Position numbers and translations under genes: made by a program
Source of the DNA: Hymenoscyphus infarciens
Lineage: Eukaryota; Ascomycota; Leotiomycetes; Helotiales; Helotiaceae
Assembly: GCA_001414345.1 (NCBI GenBank)
Contig: LLCB01000355.1
Span: 1-55,338, forward strand
Direction of reading: 5' to 3'
Length of the DNA stretch: 55,338 nucleotides
Shown: piece after piece, positions 22,955 to 35,300 of the stretch
Layout: every line of letters begins with the position of its first letter
Numbering within the stretch: position 1 is the stretch's first letter
Notes under the pieces: generated by a model
Database searches by the model: none
What the model was told of the DNA's origin: nothing
The model's input: the letters and a program-made list of their open reading frames with translations, nothing else

Positions 22955-23609
22955 ATAGCCGAGGTCCCCGCGCAAAAATTGCAACCCCTCAAGTACACAG
23001 TCACGTAAGTTGGAGCAGCCACTTTAGTTTTGATGTTTCCAGAAGTTGCATTTGCCCTGTTCCATTGATCCAAGACTATTGGAACATCCAGTGCTAATTG
23101 GAGAATTCTGGCCTGTAGACACTATCGCAAGGAGCAACACACACATGAAGAATTCATCAAATGGGTTGTGGAAGAGCATCTCCCACTTGCCCTCCCAGTC
23201 TACAAAAGACACGGGGTCATCTCGTACTCCATCGTAAGTTCTCTCTGCAACTTGTTCCAGTGCAAACAAGGAACGACCAAGACCAGCCACCCAGCTCAAT
23301 ACCCTCGCCTTCCCACAATACAAACTGATACCTACCATCTACCTTATCTAGTTCGTCACACCAGCACCACTCAACAATGGATTGAAGGAGGTGGCGGGAA
23401 AGGCAAGACCTACCTGGGATTTTGCCGAGTGCGATTGTTTTCTGGAATATATCATTCCTGATGTAGAGGTTATTAGCAAGGTTATGGCGGACCCGGACTG
23501 GAATCTTGCTGTTAAGGATCAGGACGAGTGGCTTGATACGGAGAGGGCTTTGGTTAGTTTGGGGTATTTGACGCCGTATTTGTTGGAGGGTGGGGACATT
23601 GTGAATTGA
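22955..23609 (+). CDS. EthD-domain protein, start codon not visible
   Basis: Three exons can be read: about 22,955-23,004, 23,119-23,233 and 23,352-23,609. Intron 1 (114 nt) has GTAAGT, a TGCTAAT branch and TGTAG. Intron 2 (118 nt) has GTAAGT and TATCTAG. The joined text runs KLQPLKYTVTHYRKEQHTHE, then EEFIKWVVEEHLPLALPVYK, later FVTPAPLNNGLKEVAGKARP and a C-terminus of LTPYLLEGGDIVN, about 140 residues. This is the EthD (dimeric alpha-beta barrel) family, small proteins often found beside oxygenases and polyketide genes; the exact reaction is usually unknown. The exon 1 frame has a TAA at 22,946-22,948 and no ATG after it. Where a start is expected there is ATA GCC (22,955-22,960), one G-to-A change from ATG GCC. 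Either the start was lost, or a further 5' exon exists. Domain call is firm; functionality is not. Confidence 0.7.
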
Positions 23610-23959
23610 AGACGGAAACGAAGTAGGCAACGAAGTAGGCGAGATTTGGGAGGGTAGCGTGTGGCTTCGTAGGAGGCTTACCTCGTTATGGATGCCGTGA
23701 CTTGGATATTTGAGAATGCTTCACAGAGTGAAAAGAGTATAAATCTCGTAAACAAAGAGCTTTCTCTCTCTACGAAGTAAAGTGTAAATTCAAGAGTGAT
23801 CTCTTGCTCAAGATTGGCCCCGCTTCTCTCTCGGTAGATTGTCGGACCGCCCGCCTTGAAGTCGACGGGAGAAAAAGATTTTGTAGCCCTTCTCTCCAGC
23901 CACTTCGCAAAGCTTACCTACCACCAAGCGCAGCCAAATCATCAATTCGCCCTGCAAAG
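23610..23959 (+). promoter_or_regulatory. 5' flank of RRP5
   Basis: 350 bases between the EthD stop and the RRP5 ATG. It contains a direct repeat GGCAACGAAGTAGGC-like at 23,619-23,641 and a GAGTATAAATC TATA-like site near 23,734-23,744. No other feature seen. Confidence 0.35.
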
Positions 23960-26900
23960 ATGGCGCCGATTGAGAAGAAGCGCAAGACTGGACCTACCAA
24001 CGACTCCTTCGCCAGGTCCAAAAACCTAGCAAATAAAGAGACTCGGCCCACGAAAAGACCCCGACCGGACGAGGAGGATAGAAAGCCCAGCACAGCACCA
24101 ACAAAACTCTCAAAGGTGCGCGAGGAGGAGGCAGCATTTCCTAGAGGTGGCGCAAGTGTTCTGACCCCATTGGAACATAAACAAATTCAAATCGAGGCTA
24201 CACAAGATGTTTTATTCGAGCAGCAAGGCGCAAAGTCTTCGCGGATGGAAATAGATGGTGAGGATGGAGAGGGGGGACCTTCGGCTGCAAAGAAGCAGAA
24301 GTCGAGGGGCAAGGGAAAGAATAAGAAGGATGCGCAACCTGCGGAAGAAGAGGAAGATGTTGTCAAGATTGAAGGGTTAAGTTACAAGGTATATTTCCCC
24401 TCCATGGTTTCCCAATTACTTTAGCTAATTACATTCAGCGTATTGTTCCTGGCTCTCTAGTCCTAGGCCAAATCTCGCAGATAAACGATCACGATATCGC
24501 TCTTTCTTTACCCAATAATTTGACAGGCTATATACCAATTACCTCCATTTCGGATAAAGTTACACAGAGGGTGGTGGAAATCGCAGCAGCCGAAGAACTC
24601 GAGGAAGATGGAAAGGATATCCCCGAGGAAATTGAGCTGGAAAAAATGTTCTCCATTGGACAATACCTTCGAGCATACGTTGTTTCCACGAGCGATGAAC
24701 CGACTGCCTCAACAACCGCCACCAAGCCGAAGAGACGTATAGAGCTGTCAATTCGGCCACAACAATCGAACAACTCAATTGCGATCCAAAATATCATTTC
24801 ACACAACACCATAATGGCTTCTGTTGTCAGCGTGGAAGATCACGGCTTGATCATGGATCTCGGGGTGGAGGATTCTAGCGTTCGTGGATTTATGTCGTCA
24901 AAAGAAATTGGGAACGGAGTCGACGCGTCTACGGTTCAGGAAGGTGCCGTATTGTTATGTATGGTTACCGGATTGAGTTCAAATGGAAAGATTGTCAAAT
25001 TATCGGCGGATACGCAAAAAATAGCCAACCCCAAAAAGTTGAGCTATCTCACAGAAGCACCAACGATAGATGCATTCATGCCTGGAACGGCTGTTGAAGT
25101 CTTAGTTGTGGATGTTACACCAAGAGGAGTTATCGGCAAAGTTATGGGAATGGTGGATGTAACTGTTGATTTACTCCATTCCGGTGCTGGTCTGCCAGGC
25201 AAGGACCTCGAAAAACGTTATAAATTGGGGTCAAAAATCAAGGGCAGAATCATATGCACATTTCCAACTTCCGATCCTCCAAAGCTTGGATTCTCGCTGC
25301 TGGACCATGTCATGTCTCTCTCCTCTCAACAAGCTTTCAAGGGTGGCGACAAGACGAACCCCTTGAGTATTTTACCTCTATCTACGATTATAGAGGAAGT
25401 GACTGTTCGCAAGGTCGAGTCTGGCCTTGGTCTTTTCGTTGATGTGGGGGTCAAGGGTGTATCTGGATTTGTTCACATTTCAAGAGTCAAAGATGGCAAG
25501 ATTGAGACTATTTCTGATACCTCAGGTGCTTACAAAGTCGGTTCAGTCCACCGGGGACGAGTGGTGGGATACAACTCACTTGACGGAACATATCTCATTT
25601 CGTTGGAGGCCAGCATTTTGGAGCAGCCATTTTTGCAGATTGAAGACCTCAAAGTTGGTGAGGTTGTCAAAGGAAAGGTTGAGAAAATCGTTGTGAATGC
25701 CCGAGGTGTTGGTGGTCTGTTGGTCAACTTGGCAGCTGGGATTTCTGGTTTGGTCCCAGAAATCCATATGGCGGATGTCAAATTGCTCCATCCAGAGAAG
25801 AAATTTAAGGAAAGTATGACAGTCACTGCTCGCGTTTTATCGACAGATCCCAGCAAACGTCAAATTCGCTTGACTCTCAAGAAGAGTTTACTCAATTCGG
25901 AAGCACCACCATTTCTCAACTATGAAGACATTAGCGTCGGCATGCAGAGCCCTGGAACAATTATCAACGTTATCTCATCTGGAGCTGTTGTGCAATTTTA
26001 TGGGACAGTTCGTGCTTTCTTGCCCGTTGCCGAAATGAGTGAAGCATATATTCAAGATCCAAGCCAGCATTTTCAAGTTGGCCAGGTTGTCAATGTCCAT
26101 GTTTTGAAGGTTGATGCGGAAGCCCAAAAATTGGTTGTATCATGCAAGGACCCTTCCTCCTTCGGGCTTGCCCAACAGACAGCGTTGAAGAATTTGAAAA
26201 TTGGCGAGATTGTATCTGCAGTTGTCAACGAAAAGTCAAACGACGACATCTCTCTGGAAATTTCAGGTGGATTACGTGCTACCCTTCCACTTGTTCACCT
26301 CACGGATGGCTCCTCTTCGAAAAATGCTTCGGCCTTCAAAAAGATCCGAGTCGGCCAGACCTTGACAGATCTTGCTGTTTTGGAAAAACTGGAATCGAAG
26401 CACCTGGTGTTGTTAACAAACAAGCCAAGTCTCGTGAAAAGCTCAAGAGATCGTACTCTCTTGAGAAGTATGGACGACGTGAAGGTAAATAAGGTGGCCC
26501 AAGGCTTTGTCAGAAACATTACCCCTACTGCAGTATTTGTCCAATTCGGAGGTGGTCTTACCGGCCTACTGCCCAAGAGCAAATTGTCCAGTGATGCCAT
26601 GGCACTGCCCGACTTTGGGATGAAGAAGTTCCAAGCAGTTGAGGTAAAGATCATCTCGGTGGATTATGAGCAAGGGAAATTTGCGCTCTCCATGTCTGAT
26701 ATTGGCAACGACCAGGTTTCACAAAAACTGGCCGGTGTTTCGATTGGAAATGACGAGAATATTGTGAACCCCATCGACGATAGCATTTCTTCAGCAGCAG
26801 ATTTCACCATTGGAAAATTGACCAAGGCAAAAATTACCTCTGTCAAGGACACTCAAATCAACGTCCAGTTGGCAGACAACATTCAAGGTCGTATTGATGT

Positions 26901-29449
26901 TTCACAGGTATTTGATTCCTGGGACGAGATCAAGGACAGAAAGAGGCCCCTACGAAAATTCTCACCAAAGCAGATCATCAACGTTCGTGTAATTGGTATG
27001 CATGATGCCCGCAACCACCGATTTCTCCCTATCACCCACCGAATCAGCAAGACAGTTATTTTCGAATTATCCGCCAAACCAAGCGACCAGGTAGACAATG
27101 CACAGGATCCATTAACTCTCGATAAAGTCAAAACAGGGTCCTCTTGGATCGCATACGTCAACAACATAACCGACACTTGCGTCTGGGTCAACTTGTCGCC
27201 GAATGTTCGAGGACGAGTCAATACTGTGGAGTTGTCTGACGATGTCTCTCTATTGACGGATATTGAAGCCAACTTCCCTGTCGGATCATCTATCAGAGTG
27301 CGTGTTACAAATGTCGATGCTCGCAACAACCGATTAGATCTTTCTGCTCGTTCTTCACAGAGCTCCGAGGCTTTGACTTTACAAACTCTCAGCGAAGGAA
27401 CCGTACTTCCCGGCAAGGTCACCAAGGTGTCAGAAAGGCAGATTATGGTTGAAATTGGAGACGGCCTCGCTGGACCAATTCATCTTCCAGATCTTGCTGA
27501 TGACTTCTCCCAAGCCGACACATCCAAGTATTCCAAGAATGACATCGTTCGAGTTTGCGTGGTCTCGGTGGATCTACCCAACAAGAGACTCAGACTATCA
27601 ACAAGGCCATCTCGGGTAATCGATTCCTCGCTAGACGTCCAAGATCCTGAGCTCTCTGTGATCTCACAAGTGAAGTCAGGTGACATCGTCCGTGGTTTTG
27701 TCAAGAGCGTCGCCAAACAGGGCCTCTTCGTCAACTTGGGTGGAAACCTGACAGCATTCGTAAGAGTCTCTGACCTTTCCGACAGTTATATCAAGGATTG
27801 GCAATCTGAATTCGAGATTGGCCAGCTTGTTAAGGGCAAGGTCTCTCAGGTCGATCCCCTCTTGAGCCACATCCAAATGAGTCTGAAACCCTCGGTTATG
27901 GACAGCAACTACGTTGCTCCTATTACTTTCAGCGACCTTGAAGTTGGGCAAATCGTCACCGGCAAGATTCGAAAAGTTGAAGATTTTGGAGTCTTTATTG
28001 TGATTGACAATTCCATGAACGTTAGTGGTCTCTGTCATCAAAGTGAGATGGCTGATAAACGCGTTCATGATGTCAAGAAACTTTACGAGGAGGGCGATGT
28101 TGTGAAAGCAAAGATTTTGAAGCTCGATGTCGAGAAGAAGAGAATCAGTCTTGGACTCAAGGCGAGATACTTTGAGGATGCTGCTGCAGATTCAGAGGAT
28201 GAGAGTGACGATGAGGATGCCGAGGGAGCCCAAGGTGCCAAATTAAACGAGTCTGGCGATGAGGATGAATCATCAGACGACGAGGAAGGAGGAATCAACG
28301 TTGATGACGTAGAGAGTATTCAGGATCTTGATGAAGATCATTCAGACTCAGATGTCGATATGGAGGACGCCGAAGAGACTTCGGGTGTTGCTGCTCTTGA
28401 CGCCGGCGGGTTCGATTGGAACGCCAAGAATTTGGACCGCGTTGATGAAGCCTCTGAAGCGGACTCAGACGTAGACGATGCAGGGGAGAAGTCGAAAAAG
28501 AAGAAGAAGCGCAAGAAGGCTGAGATCAAAATCGATCGCACGGGTGATCTGGACGCCAATGGACCTCAATCCGTCAGTGACTTCGAGCGACTCCTTCTCG
28601 GACAACCAGATTCCTCGGAGCTATGGATTCAGTACATGGCTTTCCAAATGCAGCTCAGCGAACTCAGCAAGGCTCGAGATGTAGCAGAGCGTGCTATAAA
28701 GACAATCAATATCCGGGAAGAGACCGAGAAAATGAACGTTTGGATTGCCTTGATCAATTTGGAGACAGCTTACGGAAGCGATGAGTCTGTCGATGAGGTG
28801 TTCAAGCGAGCCTGCCAATACAACGATCCCCAAGAAATCCACGAGAGATTGGCTAGTATCTATATCCAATCGGGCAAACTTTCCGTAAGTTCACAAATCA
28901 TCATATTTCGTGTTTCCCATGCTAATTTATAAACAGAAAGCAGATGACCTCTTCCAAATCATCATCAAGAAATTCTCTCAGTCGCCCACGGTGTGGTACA
29001 ACTACGCCCATTTCCTCAACACCAGTCTCGAAGCCCCGGACCGTGCACGCGCCCTCCTCCCCAGAGCTACACAATCTCTCCCTTCTCATACACATCTCCC
29101 TCTTACCCTCAAGTTCGCCGCTCTAGAATTCCACTCTAAATCTGGATCTCCTGAGCGAGGACGTACTATGTTTGAAGGTTTACTTTCTACATTTCCCAAG
29201 CGATTGGATATCTGGAATCAGTTGTTGGATCTTGAGATTCAACAGGGTGATAAGGATATTATTAGGGGGGTGTTTGAGAGGGTTGTTAAGACCAAGGGGT
29301 TGAAACCTAAGGGTGCGAAGGCTTGGTTTAAGAGGTGGAGTGAGTGGGAGGTTGTTAATGGGGATAAGAAGACGAGGGAGAGGGTTGAGGCCAAAGCGGG
29401 GGAGTGGGTTAGGGCTGCTGAGATGAAGAAGGGTGGCGATGAGGAATGA
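23960..29449 (+). CDS. RRP5: rRNA biogenesis protein RRP5
   Basis: Exons 23,960-24,388, 24,439-28,884 and 28,937-29,449, 1,795 residues, close to other fungal Rrp5 proteins. Introns of 50 and 52 nt have CTAAT branch-like sites and phase 0 junctions. Rrp5 is a nucleolar RNA-binding scaffold needed for both 18S and 5.8S/25S pre-rRNA cleavage. The N-terminus is charged (MAPIEKKRKTGPTNDSFARS). From about residue 145 to 1,390 there is a long array of S1 RNA-binding repeats, seen as recurring G-x-V-x-G-x-V and D-x-x-x-x-R-I/L-x-L-S signals (for example VGQIVTGKIRKVEDFGVFIV). An acidic linker with a basic KKKKKRKK patch follows (about 1,394-1,505). The C-terminal 270 residues are HAT/TPR-like repeats (SELWIQYMAFQMQLSELSKA; PTVWYNYAHFLN). 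The ATG context (AAAGATGGC) is good; the frame is open upstream but without conserved content. It converges on KRI1, another ribosome factor. Confidence 0.95.
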
Positions 29450-30801
29450 AAGTAGAGGATGTGTGGGTTGTTTCTGTGGGGGAGTGTGGAGTTTCGGGAC
29501 ATAAAAATTGCTTGAGGTTGGCATGAGGCATGTATGAATGGATGGGAGTAATTAAAATGAAAACATTGTTTATGATATTTGATTTGTTGGGCGGTTTTGT
29601 GATTTTGTGATTATCCATGTGAGACGATGCATCGCCATCACGTTTCCCAACACTCAGAAAATCCCGTTATCCAGTAGGGGCTCCTTTTAAGTTAACACCG
29701 AACGCTCTATATACACCTTGGCAAAAGGTCATGTATCCCATCTGCCTTCTACGTTGCTGTCTTCTGTGCTCTGTGCTATGTCTCTGTCGGATGTTAAACG
29801 CTGGTCGTTTTATTCAACGGTCGTGTATAATTGGAGCAGGGGGTTAATTGGTATTCGACAGTAAGCGACATTTCGACGAGGAGATAACATTCGCGGGTGG
29901 AATTAGAATGTAGTGCTAACATCCCAGCTTTTTCCACCTTGGACAGCGGGGAAGCCGTCACAGGTTTCTAATTTTGTGCTGGAACTAGCAACCAGGATTT
30001 AAGCTTGATAGCTGACCTTTGAATTGAAGACTATGTTCAAGATGATATGATGGTTTGAATGCGGGCGAGGCTGCAAGTGTGCTGACTGGATCTCATTTAT
30101 AGGTTGTTCTGGAAAGAGGGTTTGTGAGTCAATAGAACCCCATGATGAATTGGACTCGAGACCCAGACTCGCTTTTTTATTTCTGGTTTTCCCGAGGTGT
30201 TACTTTTTCTTTTTGAGCTGAAGCCTGTGGAAAATCATTCACTCATTACTACCTCGTTGAATGGCAGGGTAAGCCTGTGGTCCCCCAGCCGGGTAGGGAT
30301 AGATTGAGGAATCTGCACGAAAACTTTCCGGCAAGCGCAAGACCTGCAGACTAAACACCAAAGTGGCTCTGAGGAGAATGCATTTTCTCTGTAAAGGAAG
30401 GTGGGGTGTTACTGTGCAAATATCCGAGTTTCATGGTGTGAAGAAAATCAGTGGGAACGTTGAGGTTTCTCTTGCGGGTTGCGGACAAGCTCCATTCGAC
30501 AGTGAGTTGTTTTTCGACGGTATTTGGACTACCGGCCAAAAATAAAACGAGCATTCCATCTACCACGCCGGTCCCCAGTGTCTCTTGTTCAGCTCTCAAG
30601 ACCGTCGTCCACGAACTAGGAGAGCGTTCTGCCATGTTATTGGGATCATTCATGAGAGATATCTGCGCACGCAACTCGGTTCTGGCGGATGCTGCCATAT
30701 GCTTCTCTCCATCTTCATACTTTAGCGCGGAACCACACCAGCAGATAGAGCACAAACATTCACCGGGACCTTGATAGCTTTTAAGTTCCTAGAACCGTGA
30801 A
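29450..30801. other. Gene-poor convergent gap, left part
   Basis: 3' flank of RRP5 and then normal-composition DNA. Overlapping open frames near 30,351-30,774 on both strands (up to 134 codons on the minus strand) show no domain, signal or splice logic. Nothing else recognised. Confidence 0.5.
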
Positions 30802-30960
30802 TCATGAGGATTCTGCAACTTCACTGATCCCATCATGTTTGGCGGACACTCCAAAAGTGTGATACTTAACTTTTGAGTAAAAAATTTTATTGGAATTTGA
30901 TAGAAAAGTGGGAGCAGAAAGTCTATAATTAAAAGGCACGCGGAACAGCGAGAGTCTCAT
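30802..30960 (-). repeat. Relic fragment 1, YHxxGVxAKxxGISEV type
   Basis: The minus strand reads KYHTFGVSAKHDGISEVAES before a stop. The same pattern, NYHNLGVLAKLNGISEVV, occurs on the minus strand near 32,795-32,850. The two share DNA similarity around the TTTGGCG...CACTCCAA stretch; most differences between them are compatible with a coding past. Flanking similarity is weak. Probably parts of an old duplicated gene or transposon; family unknown. Confidence 0.4.
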
Positions 30961-31256
30961 GGAAAAGACTGAAAGACCTCGATCTCTAGTTGGACGTTGA
31001 TGTGTTCTTAATTCGGGCACATTCTCCTAAATTCTTCTCATTCTGGAGCTAGCAAAGCAAGCGAAATCACCTCACCACACTCCACAAATACTCAGCACCA
31101 GACATGCGCAAATGCTTCACAATCATGCATTAGACTCCTTGAGCATTAATTGAAATTTCCAAAATTAAGTGTAAGGGTTTTCAGGGAGCCAAACCTGACT
31201 TGCGGTGTACCCCTGCTTTCTGAAATGAGTGTCGGTAGTGCGGGCAGGTTGATGTT

Positions 31257-31502
31257 TGGGGGCTAAAAATGAAATTGAGAGGTAAGCCAGCAGTTACCGG
31301 ATTATCCAGTAAGCTACGAGTAAGCCAATCCTTATGTTGGGGGCCAAAAAAGTTTGAGTAAGCTATCGATTATCTAGTAAGCTAGAGTATTTGGGGGCCA
31401 AAAAGAGTTGCGAGTAAGCAAGCAGTTGCCCGATCAGCCAGCAAGCTACAAGTAAGCTGAAGAAATTTTAGGGGCCAACAATAGAGTTGCTAGTAAGCCA
31501 AA
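31257..31502 (+). repeat. Imperfect tandem repeat with GGGGCCAAAAA and AGTAAGC motifs
   Basis: Four blocks begin with GGGGGC(C/T)AAAAA-like sequence at about 31,257, 31,337, 31,392 and 31,470, so spacing is about 80, 55 and 77 bases; the second unit seems to lack about 23 bases. Each unit contains one or more (A/G)GTAAGC words and a GATTATC(C/T)AGTAAGCTA-like phrase. There is no open frame across it and no RIP signature. Function unknown. Confidence 0.7.
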
Positions 31503-31993
31503 GATTGTGGTGTAATCTAGCTTGTGGTGGGCGTGGTGGACAGAAAAGTTGGTACCCAATTTAGCGACTGCAAGTAAGTCGCGACGTGATAAACATACAA
31601 AAGAAAGCCTTAAAAATATAACGAAAACAGGAAAAGATGTGTAAGATAGTATTTTACTAGAATCTTGAGCGTTGATTGTTTTTCGCTCATGTCTGTCGAG
31701 TTGTTGCTGTAATTATCTCTAACACCCTTGCTAAACCCATTCTAACATTTTTATAATTCCAACTATAACTACAAATATCACCGTTTACTATCAGTAACTA
31801 GTTAATTGATACCCTTAGGTCCCGACCATTGTTCTGAGAACCCAAACGGAATCAACCTGGGTAAATCTTCATATTCCTTCTAGAACAGGTAGAGTTTTGC
31901 TGGTTTTGTGGCCCATTTTGGGAAAGGTAGATGTGATTTTTGGGTGGAGTGAGATAGAACTACGATAAAGTTTCGATTGGGATACAACCAGCA
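31503..31993. other. Intergenic, no supported gene
   Basis: AT-richer but not RIP-mutated sequence. One further AGTAAG word follows the tandem repeat at about 31,573. No frame or RNA gene recognised. Confidence 0.5.
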
Positions 31994-32311
31994 ATGTCAT
32001 GCAGCGTTTTTCAGCAAAAGGATGCTGTCGTCGAGCAATTTGGAGAGAACTTAGAGGCACTATTTAGTAATAGAAAACTTGAGGATGCCGATGTTAAGGG
32101 AGGCCAGACGGACCCATTGATGAAGCGACTCCTCACTCGAGAAGGAAAAACCGTGAAAGTCACCCAGAATTTCACCACACATACCTTCTTCGAACATATC
32201 AGATTGGAGCATAAGCCCGAGAGCCTCACGCAGTTAGGAGTGGGCAGCTCGACATATGGAAGGGATAGATTCGACAGTGGAATGATCTTCGACAGCGATA
32301 TTAGAATTTAG
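31994..32311 (+). CDS. Hypothetical protein, 105 residues, doubtful
   Basis: Open frame from ATG at 31,994 to TAG, starting MSCSVFQQKDAVVEQFGENL. It is mixed-charge, with no signal peptide, no membrane span and no family I recognise. No intron signals are needed. It stands alone in a gene-poor gap between the two relic fragments (30,802 and 32,795), so it may itself be an exon or leftover of a larger lost gene. Content looks more protein-like than neighbouring random frames (few low-complexity runs, balanced residues), which is the only support. Confidence 0.25.
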   Translation: MSCSVFQQKDAVVEQFGENLEALFSNRKLEDADVKGGQTDPLMKRLLTREGKTVKVTQNFTTHTFFEHIRLEHKPESLTQLGVGSSTYGRDRFDSGMIFDSDIRI

Positions 32312-35300
32312 AACTAACAATTGGGTCACATTGATTGACGACAGGAAATTTTCTAGAGATTTTTATGGATTTGTTCTAGATAAATAGGTGATCTTTGATT
32401 TGAGTCCTGTGCGCGACAAGAACAAGTCATCAAAGAATGAGGGTATGCTGGAGTCGACGAGGCAAAATGGGTAGTTACTGAGCCTTTATACTGCTTTCTG
32501 GGCTGAAGCTTGAGAGAAACCCAGCTTTTATATTCACTCACTGCTGTGTAGTTGGAACTTACACTAAATCCACCTTTTTCCATGTGTATTAATCATCAAC
32601 TTTCTTTCTTTTCATAACTTGAACTTTAACAGAACGTTTACTGGCACAGAACCACTCCAGCATATGGTACATACATTGACTTGGATTTCGATAGGTCCCG
32701 ATCTTTTCATGAGACTAGGGAGCCTACTGTAAGGTTGCGGCCTGGCTACTATTCAAGGACCATTCGGGTTGCCAATGACCTTGTATCACAAAGAACGACT
32801 TCGCTAATCCCATTGAGTTTGGCGAGCACTCCAAGATTGTGATAGTTTCTTTATTTGAACTTGATATTCAAGTGCGAGCTTTGGGTTTACGAGGGAGAAA
32901 ATTGATCGGCGGAGGAGGAAGAGGGGAATTGGGCAGCAAACAAGGTTGAGAGACTTTATCCTTGCTTTGTCTTTTGGCTTTAACTTCACGGAGCGGATCA
33001 ACATCCTCTGTGGTTACTTTGCAGCGCATGAAGAAAACCCAGCCCGCGACTAGGGATGGTGGTACGTAAGAGACATCTGAAGGGTTGGAGAATACTAATA
33101 TACCAATGAAGCTTCTGAATGTTTGTCTATCTCAATCAAAGCTCGTGTTTTCGTAACAATAAACCTGTCCCAGGTTGTTATTCACTAGCATCCATCTTCA
33201 ATGCATATACTCACATTTATCTTCATGAGTAAATCTGGACTTTGATATATAGCTTTATCAATAACTAAGCAAGCTAGCCTCAATGTGTGTCAGCTCTCGA
33301 GAAGCTGAGCTCGTTAATAATTTCCCCCGCGACTAGTAACAAAACCCAGTGAGAAGAGAGACACTGTACATTTGACCTTTTACTACGAACGATTATTCCT
33401 CGGGATATCTGCAGAGAACATATAGTTCCAAAATCAATCTTCTGTAAAACTTCCTATGTAATAAAATCCAAAGGGTGTTTAATTTTTGCACGATGTTGCG
33501 GAAAGAGAGAAGCGAGAGAAGTAAGTGAAAGTGGAGTATTAAAAGGGACTAGCCCAAAACAGACGTCTTGGGGTACAATACTAGGATATACAGCAACGAA
33601 GGAAGCTAATTCCAACTACACAATTGCACACTTTACACTTATCTAGGTTCTCCATGATGAAGGCATGGAAAATTTACCAAGTATGGCAAGAAAAAAACCC
33701 TGTAACTCTTTAACTTCTAATAGCAGGTCCAATTTGAAGTAGATATATGTGTATAAGAAGACTATTTAGTGAAAAATAGAAATAAACGCGAGGTGTACCT
33801 TCGATGGGGAGACAATTTTCGGCAGTAAGAAATCCGAAATAATTCTTTGTCGCTGGAATTGGCAACTATGTTTTGCCTTTAGCTTTAGCATTGACTCTAG
33901 TGATTTTATGGGAAGCAAATAAGTAACTGGGTTCACGAAGTGGGTTGCGAGCTAGCTGTGTCCTTGTTACGATTTTCAATGGCTTTGTAAAGGGGGGTCA
34001 TGAATGACACTGTCCTGTCTTTATATACCCACTCTCTCCTTTGTGGCTGATTGAACACCCCGATGGTTACTTGAAAACTTCGAATGAATATATAGTTATG
34101 AGATATTACAATGATTTACTACTACTAACCTTTTTCTTTCAATAAAAGGTTAACTAAAGCTACCACCACCCTTACTTCAACTATATTAACTAACAACTTT
34201 GATTTTCAAGTTACTCTATTCTCCAAATCTCGAAAGCTCTGCCTAGTTAGCTGCGCTGAAAGAGTAATCAGGAGTCATGTAAACGATTTCTACGAATTAA
34301 CCGCCCTTAATTTAGATAAATTTAGCTGGGCATTTGTTTACGGGGAATACTTTTCGGGTATAAAAGAAAACTGGAAAGACAAAGAAGCATGGTCCATAAT
34401 TACTATTCACAAGTATGATATACCAAGAAAAACAACAGCTCCAAGAGTTTAGGTGGAGAGTAAGAGTATTGTTTCACTATACAAGTTCTCATATACAGAA
34501 TTGAGGAGTATTTTTAAGCGAGGACTTGGAATGGTGCCTCTTTTTCACAACTCACAACCCAGAGATGCTTACAAGGTCTTGTGATGTACAGCACTTGGAG
34601 ATACTTTGCTTATCTCTCGCTTCTATTGAATTAATGTATAGGAAATTTTTAGAAGGAGAAGGGTGTCTGGGAGGCGGTAGATGGCGTGGTTCTGTGGTAA
34701 CAAACAATGTTGTGTGTATGAAGCAGACTCGAACAAATTTGGAAATCAAGAAACTTATCTGATTTAGCTGTTGTCTTCAATCACTCGAATAATGTGGTTT
34801 ATATTCAACAAACCTGTCAAAGTTTCCTAGTTAGAAGAATTGAGAAATTAAGTGAAATTAAGTGAGGCTTTGTCGTAACTTACTTTTACGATAAGTTTGC
34901 GAAAAACATTAGATAGGAAAGCTGTCTTGCTGGTTTTTTTCTATTAAATTCCCAGGTTCTCAGAAGTTACAATGCTGTTTACATTTTTATTTAAAAGAAA
35001 TATACTCGACAGTAGCCTATGAGTTGACAGTAAAACAACTTGCTCTTAAGCCCACCTATAACGCAAATCTCGTAAGTATCTTCAAACCCACTCGCTAAAT
35101 TATACCCTTCCTGCACCTCGAAGTCCTCCGAACTTCAACGAGCAGTTCGATGCAAACAACCTTTATCATTTTTTCTTTTCTTTCGGGGGCGGCTGTGAGT
35201 AGTAACGTATAAGAAGTGCTATACTGAAACCTAGAAGAGGCACGATTTTCCGAGACATCGGTTAAAATATCCAGTAGGCAGGCCCATAAGCGTCTCTCAC

